Positions 9,049 through 17,332 of a stretch of DNA of 64,000 bases are shown piece by piece. Position numbers and translations under genes: made by a program. Source of the stretch: Oceanirhabdus sp942490885 (GTDB lineage Bacteria > Bacillota > Clostridia > Clostridiales > Clostridiaceae); contig CALNYT010000002.1 of assembly GCA_942490885.1 (NCBI GenBank), positions 3,472,001 through 3,536,000 on the forward strand. The letters run 5' to 3'. The notes under the pieces were generated by a model. The model saw only the letters and a list, made by a program, of their open reading frames with translations. It was not told where the DNA came from and made no database searches. How positions within the stretch are numbered: the first letter of the stretch is position 1; every line of letters begins with the position of its first letter.

Positions 9049-9508
9049 ACCTCCAATGTAAATTTATTATTATACACCTTTAGTGAATTTTATCATAATT
9101 TAATTTTTATTGCAACTTTTCTAAATTATGTTATATTTTTTTATTTCAGTTTTAATAATCATCTTATAGTAAATATCTTATAGTAAATATCTAAATCGTT
9201 CTTTTATCTACGACACAAACCCTAACACTTTCCAACCTCTCGCTTTTTCTTAACTTTATGTTATTTCAAACAAGTCACAATTCGTCAATATTAATCACGA
9301 ATTCTATATTATAGTAATAAAAAATATAATTATACGTTTTTTATATATTTTAAAGAAATAGTCATTTCTATTTTTTAAATAACTTAATTATACATTTTAG
9401 TTATTTAATAATTTTTATAGTAAAATAAAGGTTTTATATAATTTATATCGAATTGATATAAATATATAAATGTAGTATTTTTGAAAAAATAGAAAGAAGT
9501 GATTAAAT
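9049..9508. promoter_or_regulatory. Divergent promoter region of the radical-SAM/U32 cluster
   Basis: A 460-base, very AT-rich gap between the divergent gene starts at 9042 and 9509. It must hold promoters for both directions, but AT content makes -10 boxes ambiguous. A perfect 14-base tandem duplication (ATCTTATAGTAAAT) is at 9161-9188 and could be a regulator-binding repeat. I looked on both strands for a small precursor-peptide gene with a ribosome binding site and found none that convinced me. Confidence 0.5.
9161..9188. repeat. Perfect 14-bp tandem repeat, two copies
   Basis: ATCTTATAGTAAAT occurs twice head to tail, and the next four bases (ATCT) begin a third, broken copy. It lies between the divergent radical-SAM gene and the U32 operon, about 120 bases upstream of the operon start. 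It could be an operator with about 1.3 helical turns between copies, or a chance AT-rich duplication. Confidence 0.6.
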
Positions 9509-11344
9509 ATGAAAGTAGCTTTATTGGATATGGGATATTTAGCTAATAATAACAAAGAAACAGAAATAGGAATAGGACCATTAATTATTGCTAATGCTTT
9601 CAAAAAAAAACATATTGAAGTCCATTTTATTGATAAACAAGATTATGCCCTTAGAGCAAATGTTCACGAAGTCGTTGACTCGGTTATAAAAATACAACCT
9701 GAGATAATAGTTTTCAGTACTAGATGTGATAATTACGCTTTATCAATACGTATTGCAAAAGCTATTAAGATTAAGAATAAAAAAACATTAATTATTTTTG
9801 GAGGTCCCCAAGCGACTCATTCTGATTTAGAAACTATTGAATATTTTCAAGAAGTAGATCTCATTATTAGAGGCGAAGGAGAAGAAACAACTCTAGAATT
9901 AATAGATGCAATAGAAAACAAAAGCAATTTTGAAAATATTAAAGGCTTAACCATTAGAAAGAACGGCTCACCCTATAGGACTGCTAAAAGAAATTTAATT
10001 TCGAATTTTGAACTATTACCTTATTATGACTTGATTCCAAGTGATTTCATCTCAAATTTTAAGAGAGGTGCAAATACAATCAGATTAGAAGTAGGAAGAG
10101 GCTGCCCTTATTCTTGTACCTTTTGTTCTACTTGTAACATGTGGGAAAAAAATTTCCGTTTAAAAGAAGCAAAAGATGTTTACAATGAAATGATCCTTAT
10201 AAATAAAAAATTTGGATTTAACAAATTTATTTTTGAACATGATAGTTTAACAGCTTCCTATACAAAGTTCAAAAAATTTATTGAGGAATTTAAAGATCTT
10301 AATAAAAAGAATTTTACTTGGAAATGTAGTTCTAGAATAGATACATTAAAATACGAACTTCTAGATGATATGAAACAAGCAGGTTGCGAAAGTATATACT
10401 TCGGAATTGAAAGTGGTTCTAAAAAAATGCAGAAACTTCTTAATAAAAATCTTGATTTGTCTAAAATAAAAAAAGGATTAAATGAGGTTCATAAGAGAAA
10501 CCTTAGGTTTATTGCCTCATTTGTTTTTGCACATCCTGAAGAAGATGTAGAAGATATAAATAAAACTTTAGAATTAGCTATACACTGCGCTGCATATCCT
10601 AATTGTACAAGTATTCAGTTACACAAGTTATCTCCAGTAAACGGAAGCCAAATGTTTGAAGAATGGAAAGATTCTCTTGAATTTGATGGTTTAATATCTG
10701 ATCAAGCAAAATGCAAATTAGATACTGAAGATATAGCCTTGATAAAAAAACATAAAAATGTTTTTGCTGCATTCTATAGTTTCCCTAGTGGAAAACTAGA
10801 TAAAGAAATAATTAAATTATTGTGTGAAGAAGCTAGTGACTTAATAAATTCTTATCCCAGAACCTTATTGTTTGCATTAAAAGAATTAAGTCTTAAACCA
10901 CTAAACATTATTTCAGAATTACATAAACATAAATCAATTTTAAAAGGTGTTGAACAATTATTCAATAAGAGACAAAAGATATTACCTGAATATATTATTC
11001 AAACTATAAAATTCGAAGAAAAATTCTTAGAGTTAAACATAAACAGAAATGAATTTCAACCAAATCATACAGGTATACATAAAAACCCCAATTTATCAAT
11101 TTTAGAGTTATCTTTTAATCCTTTAGATCCTTTAAATTATACTGAAATAAAATATGAAAATATCGAGTTAATGATGTGGAAGAAACCAAAGACATCTGAT
11201 ATTAAATTTAAAGTTTTAGACAAAAAAAATAAGCTTATATTTTCAACACTAACAAATGCTGATTATAATAGTACAGATATGAATTCCTATAACTTTTTAA
11301 TTAATCGATTACTTGAACAAGGTCTTCTTATAAAAGAACAATAG
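9509..11344 (+). CDS. B12-binding-domain radical SAM enzyme with long C-terminal extension
   Basis: A 611-residue protein. Residues 1 to about 150 are a cobalamin-binding-like domain (GGPQATHSD near residue 97, RGEGEETTLELI near 125). The radical-SAM core has CPYSCTFC near residue 204, immediately followed by STCNMW, and FGIESGS near residue 300. Residues 400-611 form a helical and beta extension of unknown function. The start has an AGAAAGAAGTG stretch rather than a strong site. It is the only rightward gene of the cluster, facing the U32 operon across a shared promoter region, so it probably serves the same pathway. It resembles bacteriocin- or antibiotic-maturing B12 radical-SAM proteins in layout, but its reaction is unknown. 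Confidence 0.8.
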   Translation: MKVALLDMGYLANNNKETEIGIGPLIIANAFKKKHIEVHFIDKQDYALRANVHEVVDSVIKIQPEIIVFSTRCDNYALSIRIAKAIKIKNKKTLIIFGGPQATHSDLETIEYFQEVDLIIRGEGEETTLELIDAIENKSNFENIKGLTIRKNGSPYRTAKRNLISNFELLPYYDLIPSDFISNFKRGANTIRLEVGRGCPYSCTFCSTCNMWEKNFRLKEAKDVYNEMILINKKFGFNKFIFEHDSLTASYTKFKKFIEEFKDLNKKNFTWKCSSRIDTLKYELLDDMKQAGCESIYFGIESGSKKMQKLLNKNLDLSKIKKGLNEVHKRNLRFIASFVFAHPEEDVEDINKTLELAIHCAAYPNCTSIQLHKLSPVNGSQMFEEWKDSLEFDGLISDQAKCKLDTEDIALIKKHKNVFAAFYSFPSGKLDKEIIKLLCEEASDLINSYPRTLLFALKELSLKPLNIISELHKHKSILKGVEQLFNKRQKILPEYIIQTIKFEEKFLELNINRNEFQPNHTGIHKNPNLSILELSFNPLDPLNYTEIKYENIELMMWKKPKTSDIKFKVLDKKNKLIFSTLTNADYNSTDMNSYNFLINRLLEQGLLIKEQ

Positions 11345-11346
11345 TT

Positions 11347-11436
11347 TCACATTTACAAAAATCTTTAGATTCATTATCCAACAACCCTGATGAAATAGAC
11401 TCACACTTAACCAGTGGAGAATTAACCCAAAAATAA
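11347..11436 (+). pseudogene. Possible 29-codon gene tail, out of frame with the preceding gene
   Basis: Directly after the radical-SAM stop, another frame reads 29 sensible, polar codons (beginning SHLQKSLDSLSNNPDEIDSH) and ends at TAA 11434-11436, just before a hairpin. It has no start codon or ribosome binding site of its own. It may be the original C-terminus of a neighbouring gene lost to rearrangement, or chance. Confidence 0.3.
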
Positions 11437-11437
11437 A

Positions 11438-11472
11438 AAAAATGTATGCGTACCTGGTACGCATACATTTTT
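11438..11472. terminator. Perfect hairpin terminator carrying the ACC-W-GGT core
   Basis: A perfect 17-base inverted repeat around a single T, with A-run and T-run ends, so it can terminate transcription in both directions. It lies between the convergent radical-SAM gene and the 266-residue membrane-protein gene. The centre TACCTGGTA is shared with the hairpin at 53501 and, in decayed form, with 34811, so it may be one member of a dispersed element family as well as a terminator. Confidence 0.75.
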
Positions 11473-11559
11473 AAATATTCCCCTCTTTGAGTCTAATAAA
11501 GATAATTCCCAATCAATCTTAATACCATTTGAATCGAGTATTCTTCCAGTCAACTTATT

Positions 11560-12360
11560 CTATTTCAGTATCTTATTAAAAGACTGGAGTTTACTTAGAT
11601 TATCACAAACTGTATCTTTTATACTGTTTAATTCAAGGTCTTGGCTTTCCTTTTGCATATTAATGATAATATCATTAAATTCACAGAAGCTGTTGTATGT
11701 TTCATCAATAATCTCATTTATTTCATCAATACTATTATCAATATCATAATTACTGCACAACTTAGCCAATACTTCCGATACATTGTAGTAAACATCTTCA
11801 TACTTATTCCCATTCAACATTTCTGATATATAAGAATATTTTTCACTTCTTAATTTAATAATTATTTCTCTACAATGTACTAGTTCATTTTGTTTATCTA
11901 TTGAGATAACTTCTTCAACTTTTTCTATATTAATTTCTATACAATAATCAATAATATCATTTTTATTTAATAGTTTAATTACCACATTAAAAATCTTAAA
12001 AGGTATAATTAAATCTACATAATATGCATCTTCATCAGAATAGTATTTATTTTTCAAGTAATCAGATATTATTTTAGGTTTAACTTTATTCTTTTTGGCT
12101 AAACATCTTATACCTATCCTTTTAGTAACTAAACTAATAACTTCTGCTATAGCAATTACAATTATCACTTTTATAATTAATGCAAATAACCAAATAGCTG
12201 AAGAAATAATAGCTTTAAATAACCAAGTAGCACCTGAAGTTACTGCTCCAAATACATTTCCCAAAAAGCCTGTTACAACCTCAAATGCTTTCAATATCAC
12301 CCCTACAATAACTAGTCCCAAAAACAGTAAGCCACAGCCACACCCTTTTTTCTCATCCAT
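11560..12360 (-). CDS. Unknown membrane-anchored protein
   Basis: About 266 residues. The start (MDEKKGCGCG) has a GGGGG site 10 bases upstream. The first 85 residues are strongly hydrophobic and rich in Gly, Val and Ile, enough for two or three membrane helices, followed by a basic stretch (KRIGIRCLAKKNKVKPK) and a soluble acidic, Ile/Asn-rich domain of about 170 residues that should face the cytoplasm. Two cysteines sit at the extreme N-terminus. I recognise no family. It stands alone, converging with the upstream radical-SAM gene across a hairpin terminator. Confidence 0.6.
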   Translation of the reverse strand: MDEKKGCGCGLLFLGLVIVGVILKAFEVVTGFLGNVFGAVTSGATWLFKAIISSAIWLFALIIKVIIVIAIAEVISLVTKRIGIRCLAKKNKVKPKIISDYLKNKYYSDEDAYYVDLIIPFKIFNVVIKLLNKNDIIDYCIEINIEKVEEVISIDKQNELVHCREIIIKLRSEKYSYISEMLNGNKYEDVYYNVSEVLAKLCSNYDIDNSIDEINEIIDETYNSFCEFNDIIINMQKESQDLELNSIKDTVCDNLSKLQSFNKILK

Positions 12361-12710
12361 TTGTTCATACCCCCATTCTACGGCATCATAATTTTCTATA
12401 TTATATAGTAAAATATTCTACATTTATAATTATTTTCCTTCAAGATTTTGATATTTAAGTATCTTGAAGTTTCTAACGTCTCAGTTTTTTTATAAAATTA
12501 ATAGATACATTAATGTTAGTTCATAGTTCCTAGCTGTGAATAAGTATATTTAAATACTACATTGACAAATTAATATACATATCATATACTTTTATAACAG
12601 ATATTCCAATTTAAGTTTTTTATGTAAATAATAACGAAAATCACTTTTGCATATTAATATTTTGTAAAACTTCAAACATATGTTGAAGAATAAAATCAAG
12701 GGGGTATTTA
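12361..12710. promoter_or_regulatory. Divergent intergenic region with a 9-bp inverted repeat
   Basis: A 350-base gap between the start of the membrane-protein gene and the MFS gene. A perfect 9-base inverted repeat (CTTCAAGAT / ATCTTGAAG, 14-base loop) lies at 12438-12469. The MFS gene is preceded by an AAGGGGGT ribosome binding site at about 12700. I see no small gene in it. Confidence 0.45.
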
Positions 12711-14015
12711 ATGCAACAATTAGAGACATCCACTACTGAAAGTATTCAATGTAATGAACTTCACGTAAAAAAAGAAAACGAAGTTACAAAACTCTGGAAT
12801 AAAAACTTTTTTCTACTATGGCAGGGACAGCTTGTTTCAGCATTTGGAGATATAATTTATTCTATTGCTTTAGGTTTTTGGATAATGCAAAAAACTGGTT
12901 CTACTGCACTTATGGGAACTTTAGTTGCTGTATCTTCTATTCCTAGAATAGTTATCTCTCCATTTGCAGGAGTATTAGTAGACAGATGGGATAGAAAAAA
13001 ACTAATAGTCTTAATGGACTTTTTAAGGGGCATCGCAATTTTATTTGTAGCTGCTGCTGCCTTATTAGGTGAATTACAAATATGGATGGTATTTGCTGCA
13101 GGAATTATTATCAGCTCTTGTTCAGCATTTTTTAATCCAAGCATAAGTTCAAGTATTCCTGATATTGTACCTAAATCTAAGCTCATTAAAGCTAATTCAG
13201 CAATGAACATTGTTTATACTGGTTCAAGTTTAATTGCTAATCCTTTAGGGGGAATTCTTTTTAATATACTTCATGCTCCAATAATGTTCTTAGTTAATGG
13301 AGTATCTTATATTTTTTCAGCCTTTACAGAAATGTTTATGAAGGTACCTAAAATAGAAAGAGAAAATGCAGAAAATGATTTCTGGGGAGAATTTATCGAT
13401 GGCTTTAAATTCATATGGAATTTTAAAGGCTTAAGAAAACTAGTTACCGCAGCATGTGGATTAAACTTTTTTGCTAATATGGCCTTCGTACTTCTTATTC
13501 CATTTTTCCAAAAAACTGATGGATTAGGTTCTGGAAAATACGGTTTTGCAATGTCAGCTTTGAGCGTGGGATCAATTTTAGGTATGCTCTTTGTTTCTTC
13601 TGTAGATGTACCATATTCAAAGCGTTTTGTAATATATTCAATATGTGCTTTACTGTTTCCTTTTGTTATGGCAGCATTCCCATTTACACCCTATATTTTT
13701 ATATTGGGTTTATTATTTGCTGGTGGTTTTTGTATAGCAATAATAAATGTTTATATCGGATCTACTATTCAAATTGTAGTTCCTCAAAATATGAGGGGAA
13801 AAGTATCATCCCTTCAGAGTACCCTGGTTATGGGCTTATCACCAATCTCTATGGCTTTAGGTGGAGTACTTGCTGAATTTATACCAATAAAATATGTAAT
13901 ATCTACAAGTTTCTTATTAACTTTAATAGGAATGATTTCTTTATTATTATCAAAGGAATTCAAGAAACTTATAAACTTCAATCCTGATGAACAAACACTT
14001 GATGATATAATGTAA
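12711..14015 (+). CDS. MFS drug/metabolite exporter (MefA/EntS-like)
   Basis: A 434-residue protein with about 12 membrane helices after a 30-residue polar N-terminus. The start of the transporter domain (FFLLWQGQLVSAFGD) and the loop 2-3 motif (LVDRWDRKKL) are typical of the proton-antiport MFS group containing macrolide pump MefA and enterobactin exporter EntS. It would export a drug or small metabolite across the cytoplasmic membrane. The gene is monocistronic and ends in a pair of GGGGTC-type palindromes followed by a strong terminator. It lies 1.4 kb from the biosynthetic locus, so export of that product is possible but unsupported. Confidence 0.82.
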   Translation: MQQLETSTTESIQCNELHVKKENEVTKLWNKNFFLLWQGQLVSAFGDIIYSIALGFWIMQKTGSTALMGTLVAVSSIPRIVISPFAGVLVDRWDRKKLIVLMDFLRGIAILFVAAAALLGELQIWMVFAAGIIISSCSAFFNPSISSSIPDIVPKSKLIKANSAMNIVYTGSSLIANPLGGILFNILHAPIMFLVNGVSYIFSAFTEMFMKVPKIERENAENDFWGEFIDGFKFIWNFKGLRKLVTAACGLNFFANMAFVLLIPFFQKTDGLGSGKYGFAMSALSVGSILGMLFVSSVDVPYSKRFVIYSICALLFPFVMAAFPFTPYIFILGLLFAGGFCIAIINVYIGSTIQIVVPQNMRGKVSSLQSTLVMGLSPISMALGGVLAEFIPIKYVISTSFLLTLIGMISLLLSKEFKKLINFNPDEQTLDDIM

Positions 14016-14075
14016 AATATTGTCACGGGGTCAGACCCCGTGACAATATTTGTCTGGGGGTCTGACCCCCAGACA
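14015..14075. repeat. Two adjacent palindromes with GGGGTC-W-GACCCC core
   Basis: Directly after the MFS stop. Palindrome 1 (about 14015-14051) has arms ATTGTCAC around GGGGTC-A-GACCCC. Palindrome 2 (14051-14075) has arms TGTCTG around GGGGGTC-T-GACCCCC. Cores match while arms differ, and each arm pair remains self-complementary. A second such pair lies at 52398-52457. They look like REP-type elements and may also act as terminators. Confidence 0.8.
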
Positions 14076-14106
14076 TTTTTTTCCTAAAACCCTAATAAAC
14101 AACCAA

Positions 14107-14152
14107 ACAAAGCCCTCTATCGTAGTTTATGACTACAATAGAGGGCTTTGTT
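14107..14152. terminator. Bidirectional terminator, MFS gene / first sstT
   Basis: Long inverted repeat: AACAAAGCCCTCTAT pairs with ATAGAGGGCTTTGTT, and an inner GTAGT/ACTAC stem extends it. T-runs on both strands fit convergent genes. A related but diverged hairpin follows the second sstT copy at 15719, so the terminator was duplicated with the gene. Confidence 0.85.
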
Positions 14153-14170
14153 AGATATATAAACACTGTC

Positions 14171-15409
14171 TTATTTTTTCTTAGAAATAACGATTTCTTT
14201 TCCTTCTTTTCTCCATTGTGCAAATTCAGCAACAGCAGTGAAAAGTGCATCTGTTGACGAGTTTAGTGCTGTTTCACAAGAATCTTGGATAACCCCTACA
14301 ACAAAACCTACACCAACTATTTGCATTGCTACTTCATTTGGTATACCAAACAAACTACATGCAAGAGGGATTAGAAGTAATGAACCACCAGCTACTCCAG
14401 AAGCTCCACAAGCACTTACCGCTGAAAGTACGCTTAGTATTAATGCTGTACCAATATCTACTTGAATGTCTAGAGTATGAACTGCTGCAAGTGTTAATAC
14501 AGAAATTGTAATTGCTGCACCAGCCATATTTACAGTAGCACCAAGCGGAATTGACACTGAGTAATTATCCTTATCTAAACCTAATTCTTCACATAAAGTC
14601 ATATTTACTGGTATATTAGCAGCTGAACTACGTGTAAAGAATGCTGTAATACCACTATCCTTTAAGCACTTTAATACTAGTGGATATGGATTTTGACGAA
14701 TACCAATAAATGTAATTATAGGATTCACCACAAAAGCCATAAATGCCATACATCCAACTAATACAAGAAGTAATTGTCCGTAGCTCTTTAAAGACTCGAT
14801 ACCATTTGTTGCGATTGTATCAAATACTAGACCCATAATACCAAGTGGTGCTAAACTGATTACCCATCTTACAACTTGAGATAATGCATCTGAAAAATTA
14901 ACGATCATCGTTTTAGTACTATCAGGTGCACTCTTTAAAGCAAGTCCAAGAAGTAATGCCCAAGTTAAAATACCAATGTAGTTAGCATTGAACAGCGCTT
15001 TTACAGGGTTGTCCACTACATTCATAAGTAATGCCTTTAATACCTCAACAACTCCTCCTGGAGGCGATATACTATCAACTCCTGCTCCAAGTGTTAATGT
15101 TACTGGGAATATAAAACTTACCACAACAGCAACAAGTCCTGCTAAAAATGTTCCTAAAAGATAAAGAATTACGATTGATTTCATATTAGTTTTATGACCA
15201 CTCTTGTGTTGAGATATAGCAGCCATTACTAAGAAAAATACCAGTATAGGTGCAACAGCTTTTAAGGCACCTACAAATAAAGAACCAAAAATAGCGATTG
15301 GTTTAGCAGCTTCTGGAGCTATAAGAGCTAAAATAATACCGACAATCAAACCAATAATAATTCGCTTAACCAAACTCAATTGATTCCATTTTGTTAATAA
15401 ATTTTTCAT
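14171..15409 (-). CDS. sstT: Sodium:serine/threonine symporter SstT, copy 1
   Basis: A 412-residue carrier of the dicarboxylate/amino acid:cation symporter (DAACS) family with about eight membrane helices and two re-entrant loops. The serine-rich substrate loop (TRSSAANIPVNMTLCEELG) and the downstream VSIPLGATVNMAGAAI motif are those of SstT. It imports serine or threonine with sodium. The ATG at 15407-15409 has a GGGGGGA site; an upstream in-frame start would add 27 poorly plausible residues. It lies 369 bases downstream of an almost identical second copy in the same orientation. Confidence 0.9.
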   Translation of the reverse strand: MKNLLTKWNQLSLVKRIIIGLIVGIILALIAPEAAKPIAIFGSLFVGALKAVAPILVFFLVMAAISQHKSGHKTNMKSIVILYLLGTFLAGLVAVVVSFIFPVTLTLGAGVDSISPPGGVVEVLKALLMNVVDNPVKALFNANYIGILTWALLLGLALKSAPDSTKTMIVNFSDALSQVVRWVISLAPLGIMGLVFDTIATNGIESLKSYGQLLLVLVGCMAFMAFVVNPIITFIGIRQNPYPLVLKCLKDSGITAFFTRSSAANIPVNMTLCEELGLDKDNYSVSIPLGATVNMAGAAITISVLTLAAVHTLDIQVDIGTALILSVLSAVSACGASGVAGGSLLLIPLACSLFGIPNEVAMQIVGVGFVVGVIQDSCETALNSSTDALFTAVAEFAQWRKEGKEIVISKKK

Positions 15410-15778
15410 TATCTTTTCCCCCCTATGATAATATAAAAACATTTCTTCTCTGAGTATAAATGTACTCGAATTGTTGAAAACATCACACAAGTAGTTTTAA
15501 TAATTCTTGCACAATACCGAATACTTTCAAAATTCAGATATTAATGAAAGTTTATCACGTATTTCGACACAATGCAAGAAATTTTGACTTCCGCCATTAC
15601 CACTTCATGGTAACCGTCGATAAATGTACTTTTATATATATTTTAGTCACTTTTACCTATTTCATCTCTGATGTCCAGTTTGTATATGTTTGTAGAACCT
15701 CCCCCTAACCAAAAATAAACCCTCTATCATAGTTTTATAACTAACATAGAGGGCATCTTTAAATATCTAAACACTATA
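15410..15778. other. Spacer between the two sstT copies
   Basis: Contains the leader of copy 1, with a small GAGTA/TACTC hairpin near 15451-15470, and the terminator of copy 2 (15719-15753). No gene seen. The leader differs from that of copy 2, so the two copies may be regulated differently. Confidence 0.4.
15719..15753. terminator. Terminator after second sstT copy
   Basis: CCCTCTAT pairs with ATAGAGGG around a TAGTTttataACTA inner stem. It is visibly homologous to the hairpin at 14107-14152 but more decayed. Confidence 0.7.
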
Positions 15779-17017
15779 TTATTTTCTTTTAGTAATAATT
15801 ATTTCCTTTCCTTCTTTTCTCCACTGTGAAAACTCAGCAACAGCAGTGAAAAGTGCGTCTGTTGATGAGTTAAGTGCAGTTTCTGCAGAATCTTGAATAA
15901 CCCCTACAACAAAACCTACACCAACTACTTGCATTGCTACGTCATTCGGAATACCAAATAAACTACATGCAAGAGGGATTAACAATAATGAACCACCAGC
16001 TACTCCCGAAGCTCCACAAGCACTTACAGCTGAAAGTACGCTAAGTATTAATGCTGTACCAATATCTACTTGAATGTCTAGAGTGTGAACTGCTGCAAGT
16101 GTTAATACAGAAATTGTAATTGCTGCACCAGCCATATTTACAGTGGCACCAAGTGGAATTGACACTGAGTAATTGTCCTTATCTAAACCTAATTCTTCAC
16201 ATAAAGTCATATTTACTGGTATATTTGCGGCTGAACTACGTGTAAAGAATGCTGTAATTCCACTATCCTTTAAACACTTTAATACTAGTGGATATGGATT
16301 TTGACGGATACCAATAAATGTAATTATAGGATTCACAACAAAAGCCATAAATGCCATACATCCAACTAATAAAAGAAGTAATTGCCCATAGTTGAGTAAA
16401 GATTCAATACCTTGTGTAGCAATTGTCTCAAATACTAGACCCATAATACCAAGTGGTGCAAAGCTGATTACCCATCTTACAACTTGAGATAACGCATCCG
16501 AAAAATTACCAATCATTGTTTTAGTAGTATCAGGTACATTCTTTAAGGCAAGACCAAGAAGTAATGCCCAAGCTAAAATACCGATGTAGTTAGCATTGGA
16601 AAGTGCTTTCACAGGATTGTCAACTAAATTCATCAATAATGCTTTTAATACATCAGCAACTCCTCCTGGAGGCGATACATTCTCAACTCCTGCTCCAAGT
16701 GTTAATGATACTGGGAACATGAAACTTGCTACAACAGCAATAAGTCCTGCTAAAAATGTTCCTAAAAGATAAAGGACTACGATTGATTTCATATTAGTTT
16801 TATGACCACTTCTATGTTGAGATATGGCAGCTATTACTAAGAAGAATACCAGTATAGGTGCAACAGCTTTTAAGGCACCTACAAACAAAGATCCAAAAAT
16901 AGCGATTGGTTTTGCTGCTTCTGGAGCAATAAGAGCTAAAATAATACCGACTATCAAACCAATAATTATTCGCTTAACCAAACTCAACTGATTCCATTGT
17001 CTTAATAAATTTTTCAT
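15779..17017 (-). CDS. sstT: Sodium:serine/threonine symporter SstT, copy 2
   Basis: 412 residues, the same length as copy 1. The second half (from about residue 205) is essentially identical to copy 1 at protein level, while the region around residues 60-200 shows scattered substitutions. The ATG at 17015-17017 follows AAGGTGG; the GTG four codons upstream lies inside that site, so it is not the start. The family motifs TRSSAANIPVN and VSIPLGATVNMAG are present. It faces away from proBA, with which it shares an upstream region containing a perfect inverted repeat. A recent tandem duplication with later gene conversion is the simplest explanation. Confidence 0.9.
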   Translation of the reverse strand: MKNLLRQWNQLSLVKRIIIGLIVGIILALIAPEAAKPIAIFGSLFVGALKAVAPILVFFLVIAAISQHRSGHKTNMKSIVVLYLLGTFLAGLIAVVASFMFPVSLTLGAGVENVSPPGGVADVLKALLMNLVDNPVKALSNANYIGILAWALLLGLALKNVPDTTKTMIGNFSDALSQVVRWVISFAPLGIMGLVFETIATQGIESLLNYGQLLLLLVGCMAFMAFVVNPIITFIGIRQNPYPLVLKCLKDSGITAFFTRSSAANIPVNMTLCEELGLDKDNYSVSIPLGATVNMAGAAITISVLTLAAVHTLDIQVDIGTALILSVLSAVSACGASGVAGGSLLLIPLACSLFGIPNDVAMQVVGVGFVVGVIQDSAETALNSSTDALFTAVAEFSQWRKEGKEIIITKRK

Positions 17018-17332
17018 AATCTTTTCCACCTTTTAATAATATCAAAATGTATCTTCGATGAGTTTACTACCATTTCGAAGATACTGTTAATACGACTATT
17101 GTTCCCTACATCTGAATTATTAACCTTAAATTTATTAGAATAAACTTTCCACAAAAAAATTACAGTAATATTTTTCATATTAATATTTTATAAACTCTGA
17201 GCACAAACTAAATACGTTAAAATATTTAGATTGCACTACTTCATAGAAAAAAATAATAGAAAAAAATCACATTAGGCATATAAAAACATGCTTTACAGTA
17301 AAAATGTCCATAATCATAGAGAGGTGAAAATT
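17018..17332. promoter_or_regulatory. Divergent region between sstT copy 2 and proBA
   Basis: A 315-base gap. A perfect 10-base inverted repeat at 17049-17084 lies 32 bases upstream of the sstT start and would form a hairpin in its mRNA leader. The rest is AT-rich with no gene and no T-box or other riboswitch pattern that I recognise. Confidence 0.5.
17049..17084. repeat. Perfect 10-bp inverted repeat in sstT leader
   Basis: GTATCTTCGA pairs with TCGAAGATAC across a 16-base loop. It could be an operator or an RNA hairpin affecting translation of sstT copy 2. Copy 1 has no equivalent at this position. Confidence 0.65.

Noticed and set aside
12095..12391. Rightward frame with Pro/Thr-rich translation
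   Set aside because: Antisense of the membrane-protein gene; no start signal and composition typical of a shadow frame.
17018..17332. Possible T-box or proline-responsive leader before proB
   Set aside because: No T-box sequence (TGGNACCGCG-like) or specifier structure seen; only the inverted repeat nearer to sstT.
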